Positions 18,336 through 26,743 are shown, numbered from the stretch's first letter. The stretch is DNA of 64,000 nt from Bradyrhizobium sp. (GCA_028290305.1 JAQGKC010000228.1:1-64000); one strand, 5' to 3'. The notes: generated by a model not told the origin, from the sequence alone. Numbers and translations are program-made.

Positions 18336-18831
18336 GCTTGAATGGATCGTTTTCGTCGCCACGCTTTTTCGTTTTCGAGCGCTGCCAGACCACGCCGGGA
18401 AAGCCCTTCAGCGGCACCAGCGGTTCGCCGGTGTAGGCCCACTCCTGCAGCTCCTCGATGGCGATATGATAGAGCGGTTGCCGGCCGGTCCGGCCGGCAA
18501 AAAGCGCGCGCGGGATGTTCACCATGTGCGGCGAACGCGTGCGTTCGTAAAACAACGGCGTGCCGCAATGTTTGCAAAAGCTCCGCACGGTTTTCGTCAG
18601 TTTATCTTCGAAGCGCGTAATGCCGGTCTTGCCCTTTGTGATCCGAAAGCGCTTGCGCCAGCTTCCGACATAGGTGGCATAGGCGGCGCCGTGCGCGCGC
18701 CGGCTCGCGGGCGAATGATCATGCCAGGCCCAGCGCGCGGGCGTGTCGATCTCGAAGCAGACCTGGCCGCACAGGCATTGGCCCGCAGCGGGCTTGCCGA
18801 TGGCAACCGCTTTTGGCTTTGTTGTCGTCAC
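18316..18831 (-). CDS. GFA/CENP-V-fold protein with a degenerate zinc site
   Basis: This is a 171-residue protein of the GFA (glutathione-dependent formaldehyde-activating) fold. Structural zinc cysteines remain: CLCG (Cys19, Cys21) and CKHCG (Cys86, Cys89). The central motif, normally C-H-C-S-x-C-R-R, reads HDHSPASRRAHGAAYATYVG, so the cysteines expected there are absent. The glutathione-linked function is therefore doubtful. The 3' end overlaps the convergent lyase gene by 20 bp. Its role is unknown. Confidence 0.82.
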   Translation of the reverse strand: MTTTKPKAVAIGKPAAGQCLCGQVCFEIDTPARWAWHDHSPASRRAHGAAYATYVGSWRKRFRITKGKTGITRFEDKLTKTVRSFCKHCGTPLFYERTRSPHMVNIPRALFAGRTGRQPLYHIAIEELQEWAYTGEPLVPLKGFPGVVWQRSKTKKRGDENDPFKLSRADV

Positions 18832-18865
18832 AGGCGCCCTCCGTGCTTCTTGCCATCACGAGCTT

Positions 18866-18945
18866 CGTAGCCTGGATGGGGCGAAGCGAAATCCGGAAGC
18901 GATCGTCATGCCGGCCCCGGATTCGCTTCGCTTATCCGGGCTACG
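18866..18945. repeat. Dispersed palindromic intergenic repeat
   Basis: CGTAGCCTGGAT and ATCCGGGCTACG are the imperfect outer arms, with GGGCGAAGCGAAATCCGG and its partner CCGGATTCGCTTCGC inside. It is a third type of repeated palindrome in this window and lies between two minus-strand genes. Confidence 0.75.
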
Positions 18946-18950
18946 GCTGC

Positions 18951-20078
18951 CTAGGCCTGCTGCAATTCGTCATGAACAGGATAATCGGTATATCCGGTCT
19001 CCTCGCCACCGTAGAAGGTCGCCCGGTTGTAGGGCGTCAGCGGATATCCATGCTGGAGGCGGCGCGGCAGATCCGGATTGGAAATAAAGATGCGGCCGAA
19101 CGCGATCGCGTCGGCGCGGCCGGCGGCAATGGCTGCGTCGGCGGTCTCGCCCGTAAACCCGCCGGCCGCAATCAGAACCCCGTTCCAGATCGGCCGAAAC
19201 AGCACCATCGCCGAAGGCACGTTCTGATGGTTGACCTCGGCACGCCCCGCCCCGCTTGAGCGCGGCTCGATAAAATGCAGATAGGCCAGGCCAAGCGGAT
19301 CGAGCGACTTGATGACATGGGTGTAAAGCGGCATCGGATCGGCTTCGCCGCTGTCATTGGCGACGCCGTAGGGTGACAACCGCACGCCGACGCGGTCGGC
19401 GCCCCAGACCTCGATCACGGCACGGGCGATCTCCATCAGGAATCGGGTACGGTTTTCGATCGATCCGCCATATTGGTCGGTACGCAGATTGGTGCGCGAC
19501 TGCAGGAATTGTTCGATCAGATATCCGTTGGCGCCGTGGATTTCGACGCCATCGAATCCGGCCTTGAGCGCATTGCGCGCGCCTTTCCGAAAGGCGTCGA
19601 CCACACCGGCGATCTCATTGGTTTCAAGCGCGCGCGGCGTCTCATAGGGCGCGGGCTTTCCGTCGGCCGTCATTGTCTTCAGCTCCGCCGAGATCGGCAC
19701 GGCGGAAGACGACACCGGCAATGCGCCACCCGGCTGGAACGAGGAATGCGAAACCCGCCCGACGTGCCAGAGCTGCAGGAAGATCAACCCGCCCTTGGCG
19801 TGAACGGCATCGACGACCTCGCGCCACCCGTTGATCTGCTGCTCCGAATAGACGCCCGGCGTGCCCGGGCTTCCGTGTCCCGTCGCCATCACGGGAGAGG
19901 CTTCCGCGATGATCAGACCGCCTGATGTCGCCCGCTGCCGGTAATATTCGACGTTCAGCGGCCGCGGCGCCAAGCTCGGCTTCTCCGCCCGCATCCGCGT
20001 CAAGGGCGCCATGACGAGGCGGTGATTGAGCCGGTAAGGACCGATCTGCAGCGCAGAAAACAGTGAAGGGTAATTCAT
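18951..20078 (-). CDS. Old Yellow Enzyme-family alkene reductase
   Basis: This 375-residue FMN enzyme is of the NemA/Old Yellow Enzyme type, which reduces activated C=C bonds or nitro groups using NAD(P)H. The substrate-anion-binding motif H-x-x-N is HGANGYLIEQFL (His181, Asn184). DQYGGSIENR follows, and the FMN segment AAGGFTGETADAAIAAGRADAIAFGR is near the end. I chose the ATG at 20078, with GGGG upstream. The divergent neighbour 107 bp away encodes a ModE-like DNA-binding protein. The natural substrate is unknown. Confidence 0.93.
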   Translation of the reverse strand: MNYPSLFSALQIGPYRLNHRLVMAPLTRMRAEKPSLAPRPLNVEYYRQRATSGGLIIAEASPVMATGHGSPGTPGVYSEQQINGWREVVDAVHAKGGLIFLQLWHVGRVSHSSFQPGGALPVSSSAVPISAELKTMTADGKPAPYETPRALETNEIAGVVDAFRKGARNALKAGFDGVEIHGANGYLIEQFLQSRTNLRTDQYGGSIENRTRFLMEIARAVIEVWGADRVGVRLSPYGVANDSGEADPMPLYTHVIKSLDPLGLAYLHFIEPRSSGAGRAEVNHQNVPSAMVLFRPIWNGVLIAAGGFTGETADAAIAAGRADAIAFGRIFISNPDLPRRLQHGYPLTPYNRATFYGGEETGYTDYPVHDELQQA

Positions 20079-20185
20079 GTCTGCCCCGGAAATTATCTGT
20101 TGATCTGGATATGTAACCGGTTCGCCTTGTTCGCAAAAGGCTTCAATGGCAATCTGGCGCCCCGGACCGGTAGGGCAAGCTTTCA

Positions 20186-20560
20186 ATGTCAAAATCCAGC
20201 GCCAGGACGCTTCCATCCCTGAGTGTTCGTATCGACCTCGACACGGAGGGTCGCATTGGGCCGGGCAAAATCCAGTTGCTTGAAAATATCCATGCCCGCG
20301 GCTCGATTTCGGCCGCCGGGCGCGCGATGGACATGTCCTACAAGCGGGCGTGGGATCTGGTGGACGAGATCAATCGCATCTGCCGGCATCCCGCGGTCGA
20401 ACGGCAAACCGGCGGGAAAAACGGCGGCGGCGCCATCTTGACGCCGTTCGGCACCTCTCTGGTCGCGCGTTACCGCAAGATCGAACGCGACGCGGCGAGC
20501 GCGGTCCGCAAGGACCTTAGGGCGTTGCGGGCAGACATCGGACGGCCGAAGAAAAATTGA
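20186..20560 (+). CDS. ModE-like winged-helix regulator (DNA-binding domain only)
   Basis: This 124-residue protein matches the N-terminal LysR-type winged helix of the molybdate regulator ModE. Key stretches are LLENIHARGSISAAGRAMDMSYKRAWDLVDEIN and RQTGGKNGGGAILTPFGTSLVARYR. The molbindin domains of full-length ModE (about 260 residues) are absent, so it may not sense molybdate directly. Such short forms are common in alphaproteobacteria. A ModA-like protein and a DUF2478 gene lie within 11 kb but not adjacent. Confidence 0.85.
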   Translation: MSKSSARTLPSLSVRIDLDTEGRIGPGKIQLLENIHARGSISAAGRAMDMSYKRAWDLVDEINRICRHPAVERQTGGKNGGGAILTPFGTSLVARYRKIERDAASAVRKDLRALRADIGRPKKN

Positions 20561-20574
20561 GCCCTGACAACAAA

Positions 20575-20602
20575 GGGAGTGGCAGCCGGAACCGCCACTC
20601 CC
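20575..20602. terminator. Bidirectional terminator between convergent genes
   Basis: GGGAGTGGC and GCCACTCCC form a perfect 9-bp stem around a 10-nt loop. The flanks are CAACAAA and AAACAAA. It sits between the convergent ModE-like and aldehyde dehydrogenase genes. Confidence 0.7.
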
Positions 20603-20617
20603 AAACAAACTCGACGC

Positions 20618-22114
20618 TCAGGCTGTCTTGATCCAGACCGCTTTGACGTTGAGGTATTCTTCCAGATGCTGCTTGCCTGACTCGCGGCCATAGCCGCTCA
20701 TCTTGTAGCCGCCGAACGGTACCGCCGGGTCCATCGCCTGATAACAATTAACCCAGACCGAGCCGGCGCGAAGCGCCTTGGCAACGCGATGTGCCTTGCT
20801 GACATCCTTGGTCCATACACCACTGCCCAATCCGAAAGTCGTCGCATTGGCGCGCTGGATCAGTTCGTCACTGTCCTTGAAGGAGATCGCCGAAATCACC
20901 GGACCGAAAATCTCCTCCTGCGCGATCCGCATGTTGTCCTGAACGTTGGCGAATACGGTCGGCGGCACGAAGTAGCCTTTCGACAATGCCCCTTCGGTCA
21001 GCCTGGCGCCACCGGCCAGCGCCTTGGCACCTTCCTTCTGGCCGATCGCGAGGTAACCGGACACACGCTCCAATTGCTGTTCCGACACCAGCGGCCCGAT
21101 TTGCGTGTTCGGGTCGAGACCGTTGCCGACCTGCAACTTCTTGCCGTATTCGGCAACGCGGCCGACAAATTCGTCATACACCTGATGCTCGACGAACAGC
21201 CGGGTGCCTGCGCTGCAGATCTGGCCGGAATTGGCAAACACCGCCATCGCCGCGCCCGGCACCGCCTGATCGAGGTCGGCGTCGGCGAACACGATGTCGG
21301 GCGACTTGCCGCCCAATTCGAGCGACACGCGCTTCAGATTGCCCGCGGATGCCCTGACGATGGATTGTCCGGTCATGTGCGAGCCGGTGAAGGCGACCTT
21401 GTCGACGCCGGGATGCGAGGCAAGCGCAGCACCCGCGGTCTCGCCATATCCCGGCACCACATTGACGACGCCGGGCGGGATGCCGGCTTCCATCGCGAGT
21501 TCGGCGAGCCGCAGCGAAGTCAGCGGCGCCTCCTCGGCCGGCTTCAGGATCACCGTGCAGCCGGTGGCGATGGCAGGACCGATCTTCCACACGCTGGCGC
21601 CTAGGGGGCCATTCCAAGGAATGATCGCGCCGACGACCCCGACCGGTTCTTTCAGCGTGTAAGAGAATATCTCGCCCGGCAGCGAGTTCTCGATGGTCTC
21701 GCCGTGCAGCGCGGTCGCCTGCCCTGCGTAATATCGGAGCATGCCGAGCACGCGCAGCTTGTTGCCGCGGGTACGGCTGATCGGCGCGCCCATATCGAGC
21801 GTGTCGAGTTGCGAAAGCTCCTCGAAATTCTTCTCGACGAGATCGGCGAGCTTGAGCAGCAGGTTTTGCCGCTCGAACGGCTTGACCTTGCTCCATGGTC
21901 CTTCGAAGGCGCGGCGCGCCGCGGCAACCGCGCGGTTGATGTCTTCCGCGTCGCCTTCGGCAACGGTCGCGAGCAATTCGCCGGTGGCGGGGTTGTGCGT
22001 CTCGAAGCGCTTGCCGGAAGCGGCGTCGACCCATTTGCCGTCGATCAGCATCTTCTTGTAGGAACCATCCGCATACGGATGACGGGTTACCGGAATCGCC
22101 TGCGTCACAGCCAT
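20618..22114 (-). CDS. NAD(P)-dependent aldehyde dehydrogenase
   Basis: This is a 498-residue cytoplasmic aldehyde dehydrogenase. The general base is in [13 protein letters not shown] (Glu266), the nucleophile in FANSGQICSAGTR (Cys300), and the cofactor site in PWNGPLGASVWKIGPA and GSHMTGQSIVRA. GGGAG precedes the ATG at 22114. The length and order are normal. It shows no strong sign of one substrate; aromatic or short-chain aldehydes are plausible. It is one of three aldehyde dehydrogenases within 10 kb. Confidence 0.93.
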   Translation of the reverse strand: MAVTQAIPVTRHPYADGSYKKMLIDGKWVDAASGKRFETHNPATGELLATVAEGDAEDINRAVAAARRAFEGPWSKVKPFERQNLLLKLADLVEKNFEELSQLDTLDMGAPISRTRGNKLRVLGMLRYYAGQATALHGETIENSLPGEIFSYTLKEPVGVVGAIIPWNGPLGASVWKIGPAIATGCTVILKPAEEAPLTSLRLAELAMEAGIPPGVVNVVPGYGETAGAALASHPGVDKVAFTGSHMTGQSIVRASAGNLKRVSLELGGKSPDIVFADADLDQAVPGAAMAVFANSGQICSAGTRLFVEHQVYDEFVGRVAEYGKKLQVGNGLDPNTQIGPLVSEQQLERVSGYLAIGQKEGAKALAGGARLTEGALSKGYFVPPTVFANVQDNMRIAQEEIFGPVISAISFKDSDELIQRANATTFGLGSGVWTKDVSKAHRVAKALRAGSVWVNCYQAMDPAVPFGGYKMSGYGRESGKQHLEEYLNVKAVWIKTA

Positions 22115-22346
22115 GTCTGCACTCCCTTGACGTCGATCAATCATTAAGGACCGTTATATTCTGAAATCTACAACGACTGCGCGGAACCGTAAAGCGGACC
22201 CTGCAGCCGGCGAGACAGCGCGAATGAAGACCTCCCATGCCGTTTCGTCATGGTAGATACGCCACATTGGCTTGGTAAATAACGGCCATATCGTAGCCAA
22301 ATTTGATCGTTCAGCAGGATAATTCTTGCATGTCGGGAGAACTCAC

Positions 22347-23198
22347 TTGCCTCACGCAGCCATGACCCCAAACAACGTCGCCGTCATTACGGGTGGCGCG
22401 TCCGGAATCGGCCTTGCAGCCGCGGTGCGGTTCGCCCGCCTGGGCATGAAGGTTTGTATCGCCGATCTCGGCACCAATCGTCTCACGGAAGCAGAATCCA
22501 AATTGTCATCGGCCGCGCCGGGCGGCGGCGCCAATATCATGGTCATGGCCGCTGACGTCAGCCGGACTGAAGATGTGTCGGGACTAGAACTCGCCGTGCG
22601 AAAGCGGTTCGGCGGCACCGATATTTTGATGAACAACGCCGGCATCCAGCCGGGCAGCCAGATGTTCGGGCCGCTTGAGAACTGGCAGCGCGTTCTCGGC
22701 GTGAACCTCTGGGGCGTGATTCACGGGTCGCAGGTCTTTGCGCCCGGCATGATCGAGCGTGGACGCCCGGGCCTCATCATCAATACCGGCTCCAAGCAAG
22801 GCATCACGACGCCTCCCGGCGACCCCGCCTATAATGTTTCGAAGGCGGGCGTGAAAGCCTTCACCGAGGCGCTGCAACACGAGTTGCGAAACACGGCAGG
22901 CAGCCGTCTGAGCGCGCATCTTCTGATTCCGGGCTTCGTCTTTACCGGCCTTACCGCGAAAGGCCGTACCGAAAAACCTGCCGCCGCCTGGACGCCGGAG
23001 CAGACCGTCGATTTCATGATCGAACGCATAGACGCTGGAGATTTTTACATCCTGTGTCCGGATAACGATGTGCCAAGACACATGGACGAGCGGCGCATCC
23101 TTTGGGCTGCGGGCGATGTCGTCGAAAACCGGCCCGCGCTCTCGCGATGGCATCCGGATTTTGCCGAGGCCTTTGCGGCTTTTGTGAAGGATAAATAG
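22347..23198 (+). CDS. Short-chain dehydrogenase/reductase
   Basis: This 283-residue SDR has the Rossmann glycine motif VITGGASGIGLAAA (about 13-25), NNAGIQPGS near 96, the catalytic Ser in INTGSKQG (about 149) and the Y-x-x-x-K motif in PAYNVSKAGVK (Tyr162, Lys166). The start is uncertain. A TTG at 22347 lies 6 nt after GGGAGA, while the ATG at 22362 has no good ribosome-binding site, so I prefer the TTG. The C-terminus is longer than the minimal SDR. The alcohol or ketone substrate is unknown. Confidence 0.9.
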   Translation: MPHAAMTPNNVAVITGGASGIGLAAAVRFARLGMKVCIADLGTNRLTEAESKLSSAAPGGGANIMVMAADVSRTEDVSGLELAVRKRFGGTDILMNNAGIQPGSQMFGPLENWQRVLGVNLWGVIHGSQVFAPGMIERGRPGLIINTGSKQGITTPPGDPAYNVSKAGVKAFTEALQHELRNTAGSRLSAHLLIPGFVFTGLTAKGRTEKPAAAWTPEQTVDFMIERIDAGDFYILCPDNDVPRHMDERRILWAAGDVVENRPALSRWHPDFAEAFAAFVKDK

Positions 23199-23237
23199 CG
23201 GAAGCCGGTTGCGTGAATTTCGTTGCGAAGGCCGGTG

Positions 23238-23276
23238 CCCGCCGCGACTCCAGGAATGGTTCTGGAGCCGGGCGGG
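23238..23276 (-). terminator. Hairpin downstream of pqqA
   Basis: CCCGCC pairs with GGCGGG and CTCCAG pairs with CTGGAG around AATGG, giving an interrupted stem of about 13 bp. It lies 16 nt beyond the pqqA stop codon on the minus strand and faces the end of the plus-strand SDR gene, so it may serve both. Confidence 0.55.
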
Positions 23277-23292
23277 TCGGTTGCGAAGCTAA

Positions 23293-23373
23293 TTACTTGC
23301 GCGCTGCGCAGGCGTACATGTTGATTTCCATGCCAACCGGCACTTCAACGATCGTCGGTGCTTTCCAGGCCAT
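23293..23373 (-). CDS. pqqA: Orphan PQQ precursor peptide PqqA
   Basis: This 26-residue peptide begins MAWKAPTIVEVPVGME and ends MYACAARK. It contains the obligatory Glu-x-x-x-Tyr pair (EINMY), whose Glu and Tyr side chains become the PQQ skeleton after crosslinking by PqqE. The alphaproteobacterial PqqA pattern, with a W near the start and VGME before the Tyr, is complete. An in-frame ATG at 23382 would add three residues; GGAG lies about 10 nt before the chosen start. No pqqB, pqqC, pqqD or pqqE is adjacent. A PQQ-type sugar dehydrogenase gene starts 347 bp away on the other strand. I identified it by reading the translated gap directly. Confidence 0.88.
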   Translation of the reverse strand: MAWKAPTIVEVPVGMEINMYACAARK

Positions 23374-23719
23374 TTTGGACATCTCCAAGTTTACGGCGCG
23401 AACGCCGCACAAATGCAAAGTTACGTCCACCGCTCGAATAGCGCAAGCGTGCGTTGCGGCATCACTCTTTCACCATTCGCGCCGGTGTAGAACCGGACCA
23501 TGGCTGGCTGCCAAACTCCCTCTCCCATTAAAAACGCGAATTAATTGTGGGCAGCGCTCCACAAATTCGGGCGAGGATGCGCGGCATATTGCCGTCATCA
23601 CCTTCCCTATATAACGGCTGCCATTTGACAATGGTCGGAACCGGCGCATTGATAGCGATATTCCTCCGACAGCGGGTGATCGCCCGTTAGAATTGGGGGC
23701 ATTCCAGGGAGGCATCACG

Positions 23720-24988
23720 ATGAAGCTTCATTTAAAAGCAACTGTCGCATTGTTGACGCTGGCCGCTTGGCCGGCTGCGGCGCAGCCGGCGCCGCCCGCG
23801 CCGAACGCACTCGATACATTGGGTGCGATGCATCAGACCGGCAGTACGGCGGATTGGCCCGAAGTCCCGCAGACCGGCCCGAAAGCCGATCAAGTCAAAC
23901 AGAACCTCACCAAGATCAAGATGCCGGCTGGCTTCCACATCTCGCTCTACGCGCTGGTGCCGGACGCCCGCCACATCGCAGTCGGCCCACAGGGCGTCGC
24001 GACATTTGTGGGTACGCGCAAGTCGAAAGTCTGGGTGGTGACCGACCGCTCCCGCGGCGGCGTGGGCGACGAGGTGAAGGAGTTCGCGCCGACCTTGCCG
24101 AAGAAGATACCCAACGGCGTGTGCTTCTCGAAGGACGGTTTCCTCTACATCGCGGAACAGAATCGCGTGCTGGAATACGCCGCCGCCGAGTTCTTCTATG
24201 AAAGTCCCGATGTCGTCGCGGGCGCCATCGTCCCCGAGGGTGAGCTGATCCCGAAATCCGAGGAGAGCTACAATCACACCGCGCGGGTCTGCAGGGTCGG
24301 GCTGGACAACAAACTCTATATTCAACTGGGCCAACCCTACAACGTGCCGGCAAAGGACAAGTTCGACCTTTATCGCAAGGTCGGCATGGGCGGGATTATC
24401 CGCATGGATCGCGACGGCAAGAATCGCGAAGTCTACGCCGTGGGACTCCGCAATCCGGTCGGCATGGATTTCAACCCGAAGGACAAGTCACTCTGGACCA
24501 ACGACAACCAGGTCGACGGCATGGGCGACGAACAGCCCCCGGGTGAAATGGATCGCATCGCCAATGCGGGCCAGGATTTCGGCTTTCCCTGGTATGGCGG
24601 CGGTCATACCCGCACCGTGGAATACAAGAACGACGCCCCGCCGGCCAATGTGGTATTTCCTGAGGTGGAACAGGCCGCCCACGCGGCAGATCTCGGTATG
24701 ATATTCTACACGGGTTCGATGTTCCCGAAGAAATATCAGGGCGCAATCTTCTCGACGCAGCATGGCTCCTGGAATCGGACCACGCCGGTCGGCGCCAGGC
24801 TGCTGGTGACCTTCCTCAAGGAAGATGGCCACGTCGCGGGAAAATCCGAACCGTTCGCTGAAGGGTGGAACGACAACGGCTATTATCTGGGCCGTCCCGT
24901 CGATGTGGCGCAATTGGCCGATGGCTCACTGCTGGTCTCGGACGATCTCGTCGGCGCGCTCTATCGCATCTGGTACGACGGCAAGTAA
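23720..24988 (+). CDS. PQQ-type sugar (sorbosone/aldose) dehydrogenase-like protein
   Basis: This 422-residue exported beta-propeller protein is of the soluble glucose/sorbosone dehydrogenase family, which usually uses PQQ to oxidise sugars in the periplasm. A signal peptide (MKLHLKATVALLTLAAWPAAAQ) precedes the propeller. Characteristic blocks are YAVGLRNPVGMDFNP, WTNDNQVDGMGDEQPPGEM, FPWYGGGHT and FSTQHGSWNRTTPVGARL. CAGGGAGG precedes the ATG at 23720. A cytochrome c gene follows and could accept the electrons, and pqqA lies just upstream on the other strand. PQQ dependence is inferred from family membership. Confidence 0.88.
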   Translation: MKLHLKATVALLTLAAWPAAAQPAPPAPNALDTLGAMHQTGSTADWPEVPQTGPKADQVKQNLTKIKMPAGFHISLYALVPDARHIAVGPQGVATFVGTRKSKVWVVTDRSRGGVGDEVKEFAPTLPKKIPNGVCFSKDGFLYIAEQNRVLEYAAAEFFYESPDVVAGAIVPEGELIPKSEESYNHTARVCRVGLDNKLYIQLGQPYNVPAKDKFDLYRKVGMGGIIRMDRDGKNREVYAVGLRNPVGMDFNPKDKSLWTNDNQVDGMGDEQPPGEMDRIANAGQDFGFPWYGGGHTRTVEYKNDAPPANVVFPEVEQAAHAADLGMIFYTGSMFPKKYQGAIFSTQHGSWNRTTPVGARLLVTFLKEDGHVAGKSEPFAEGWNDNGYYLGRPVDVAQLADGSLLVSDDLVGALYRIWYDGK

Positions 24989-25004
24989 CGCCTTGATCTC
25001 GATT

Positions 25005-25030
25005 GATGGCCTCCTGAAACGGGGGCCATC
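25005..25030 (+). terminator. Hairpin between the sugar dehydrogenase and cytochrome genes
   Basis: GATGGCCTCC and GGGGGCCATC form a 10-bp stem with one G-U pair and a 6-nt loop, followed by ATACTTT. It could end or attenuate the dehydrogenase transcript before the cytochrome gene. Confidence 0.55.
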
Positions 25031-25067
25031 ATACTTTCCACGATGCAAGGTTCGGTGAGGGTTCAAG

Positions 25068-25427
25068 GTGATTTCTGCGCATCCCAAGGCGGCGCTGCCG
25101 GTCGTCTATTTGTTCATGTCGGTTTGTCTTCTCGTAGCCAGTAGCAGCGTGTGCGGTGCCGGCGACGTAAAAGCCGGTCGTACCAAGGCGCTGATGTGCC
25201 AGGCGTGTCACGGCCTCGACGGTCTATCAAAGGTTCCGGACGCGCCGAACATCGCCGGCCAGACCGAGCCCTACATCGTCGCACAGCTACAAGCGTTCAA
25301 AACCGGTGTTCGAAAAAACGATGCGATGTCGGTGGTCGCCCCGTCGCTGTCGGACCAGGATATCGAGGATCTTGCGGCCTATTTTTCGGCCATCGAGATC
25401 AACGTCGTAAAAATTCCGGGCCAATAG
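25068..25427 (+). CDS. Class I cytochrome c (periplasmic)
   Basis: This 119-residue monohaem c-type cytochrome has a signal sequence and the haem motif CQACH (Cys44 to His48). The axial Met is probably in NDAMSVVAP near residue 87. The C-terminal helix DIEDLAAYFSAIEI is typical of cytochrome c553/c4-like domains. The start is a GTG at 25068. It follows the PQQ-type dehydrogenase by 79 bp with a hairpin between, so it is probably that enzyme's electron acceptor. Confidence 0.9.
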   Translation: MISAHPKAALPVVYLFMSVCLLVASSSVCGAGDVKAGRTKALMCQACHGLDGLSKVPDAPNIAGQTEPYIVAQLQAFKTGVRKNDAMSVVAPSLSDQDIEDLAAYFSAIEINVVKIPGQ

Positions 25428-25454
25428 GTGATATCCGGACCCGGGCAGACGGCG

Positions 25455-26282
25455 CTACGGCGCGGCCGGCAACGCGACCGGGATAGAGCCGAACGCCTTC
25501 AGGCTCGCCTGCCCCTGCGGCGACAGCAAGTACATGGCAAAATCGGCTGCGCCCGGGGATGCCTTGCGCGAAACCGTTAGTCCGTATTCGGGACCAACCG
25601 AGAGCTCAGACGGCAGTTCGACCAACTTGTAGTTCAACGACGCTTTGACGATTTCGCGCGCCCCCGAGCAATAATAGATAAATAAATCGATCTGATGGTC
25701 ATCGAGCGCGACCAGCAGCCGGGGACGTCCGTTGACAGGCGTTGTGGTCGTAGCGCTGCCGAACAGTTGCTGGGCTTTTTCGGATAGGGTTTTGAATGTG
25801 CCGGGCCGCTGCGCGTCGATCCGGTGAAACATCTCCCAGGTATAATCGCCGGCCGGATCGGAAACCGGCGTCGATGTTCCGATTTTAGTGTCCGGCTTGA
25901 GCAGCGTCTCGATCAAATTTCCGCTGTCGAGCGCGGTTCCGGCGTCGGTGACAATACACAAGGCGTTGCGCGCGAACAGCACGCTGGGGCCGGAGACGCC
26001 GGCCTCGGTCAAGGCTTGCGCATGCGGCAATGCGGCTGAGGCGAAGATATCGAACGCCGCGCCATTTTGCAGCCGCTCGCGCAGCACACCGGACGGGCCC
26101 CACACTGGAGTAAAGCTGCTGCCGTATTGTTTGGTGTAGTCGGCAAATATCGTCGTGAATGCGCCCTTCAGGCTTCCGGCCGCCATCACCCGGATTTCAG
26201 CCGCGGACGCGGACGACGAAGCCAATGCAATCATGACGGCCACCAGGCAGCACGCATTGAAGACATTCCATTTGATCGTCAT
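25455..26282 (-). CDS. ModA-like periplasmic binding protein (orphan)
   Basis: This is a 275-residue exported binding protein of the molybdate/sulfate-binding family. A signal peptide ends near SSASA, then AEIRVMAAGSLKGAFTTIFADY matches the ModA opening and GPSGVLRERLQNGAAFDIFASA matches the oxyanion site. The C-terminal half (YYCSGAREIVKASLNYKLVELP) is that of the ModA-like substrate-binding group of rhizobia. No ModB or ModC gene is adjacent. The ATG at 26282 lies inside the left arm of a palindromic repeat, and there is no clear ribosome-binding site, so the true start could differ. Molybdate as ligand is possible but not shown. Confidence 0.82.
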   Translation of the reverse strand: MTIKWNVFNACCLVAVMIALASSSASAAEIRVMAAGSLKGAFTTIFADYTKQYGSSFTPVWGPSGVLRERLQNGAAFDIFASAALPHAQALTEAGVSGPSVLFARNALCIVTDAGTALDSGNLIETLLKPDTKIGTSTPVSDPAGDYTWEMFHRIDAQRPGTFKTLSEKAQQLFGSATTTTPVNGRPRLLVALDDHQIDLFIYYCSGAREIVKASLNYKLVELPSELSVGPEYGLTVSRKASPGAADFAMYLLSPQGQASLKAFGSIPVALPAAP

Positions 26283-26317
26283 TCCGGGGCGCGCCAAATG
26301 GCGCATCGCGGAATGAC
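26278..26317. repeat. Short palindromic repeat overlapping the ModA-like start
   Basis: The arms GTCATTCCG and CGGAATGAC enclose a 22-nt centre with GGCGCGCC. These arms are identical to the outer arms of the 80-bp element at 9915-9994. The CAT of the minus-strand start codon of the ModA-like gene is inside the left arm. Confidence 0.75.
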
Positions 26318-26362
26318 AACGAATGAGATTTGACCCTGCATCACGGTAAACTGCAAGCTCGG

Positions 26363-26743
26363 CTAATGCGCACGCGGCACTGTTTTCGGCGCTCGCTGCG
26401 CTACCAGCGCCTCCCCGAGTTCGCTTTGCTGCGCGCGGGGGATGGAGAAGCAGACGCTGAAGCCATCGACGGTCCGCAGCGTGACCATGCCTTGCGTCGG
26501 ATCGGACGACTGCTCGACCACCCATGACGCCAGCGGATACGCATAGCGCAGGCTTTGATCACCAAAGCGTGTCTGCAGGGCCTTGTCGATCAGCCCCGGC
26601 AGCGTCATCGCCAGCGCGCCGACCTGATTCAGGGACAGCCGGATAGTGGCCGGCTTGCCGGTGGAATCGACGAAACCGAGCGAAATAGCGCCGCCATCGG
26701 CCGCGACCTCGCATGTGGTGAGGGCTTGTGTGTCGATTTCCAT
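26363..26743 (-). CDS. Hypothetical cytoplasmic protein, 126 residues
   Basis: I do not recognise this protein. It begins MEIDTQALTTCEVAADGG and is soluble, with no signal or membrane segment. Alternating polar and hydrophobic beta-type segments (ISLGFVDSTGKPATIRLSL, MVTLRTVDGFSVCFSIP) suggest a small beta-rich domain. GGGAG lies 9 nt before the ATG at 26743. The minus-strand frame stays open far upstream, but that part is antisense to the aldehyde dehydrogenase gene. Upstream, at 26767-26788, there is an AT-rich stretch that could be its promoter. Confidence 0.7.
   Translation of the reverse strand: MEIDTQALTTCEVAADGGAISLGFVDSTGKPATIRLSLNQVGALAMTLPGLIDKALQTRFGDQSLRYAYPLASWVVEQSSDPTQGMVTLRTVDGFSVCFSIPRAQQSELGEALVAQRAPKTVPRAH

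Larger units (their letters stand above)
23199..23719. other. 521-bp gap that holds pqqA
   Basis: The gap looks empty at normal gene-size cut-offs. It contains a minus-strand hairpin (23238-23276) and the 26-codon pqqA gene (23293-23373). From about 23383 to 23700 I see no further convincing gene; any upstream promoter for pqqA should lie there. A 133-codon plus-strand open frame across the gap has no family features and runs through the pqqA region antisense. Confidence 0.6.

Noticed and set aside
23213..23614. 133-codon plus-strand frame in the gap before the sugar dehydrogenase
   Set aside because: It has no good start or family features and lies antisense to pqqA and its hairpin.
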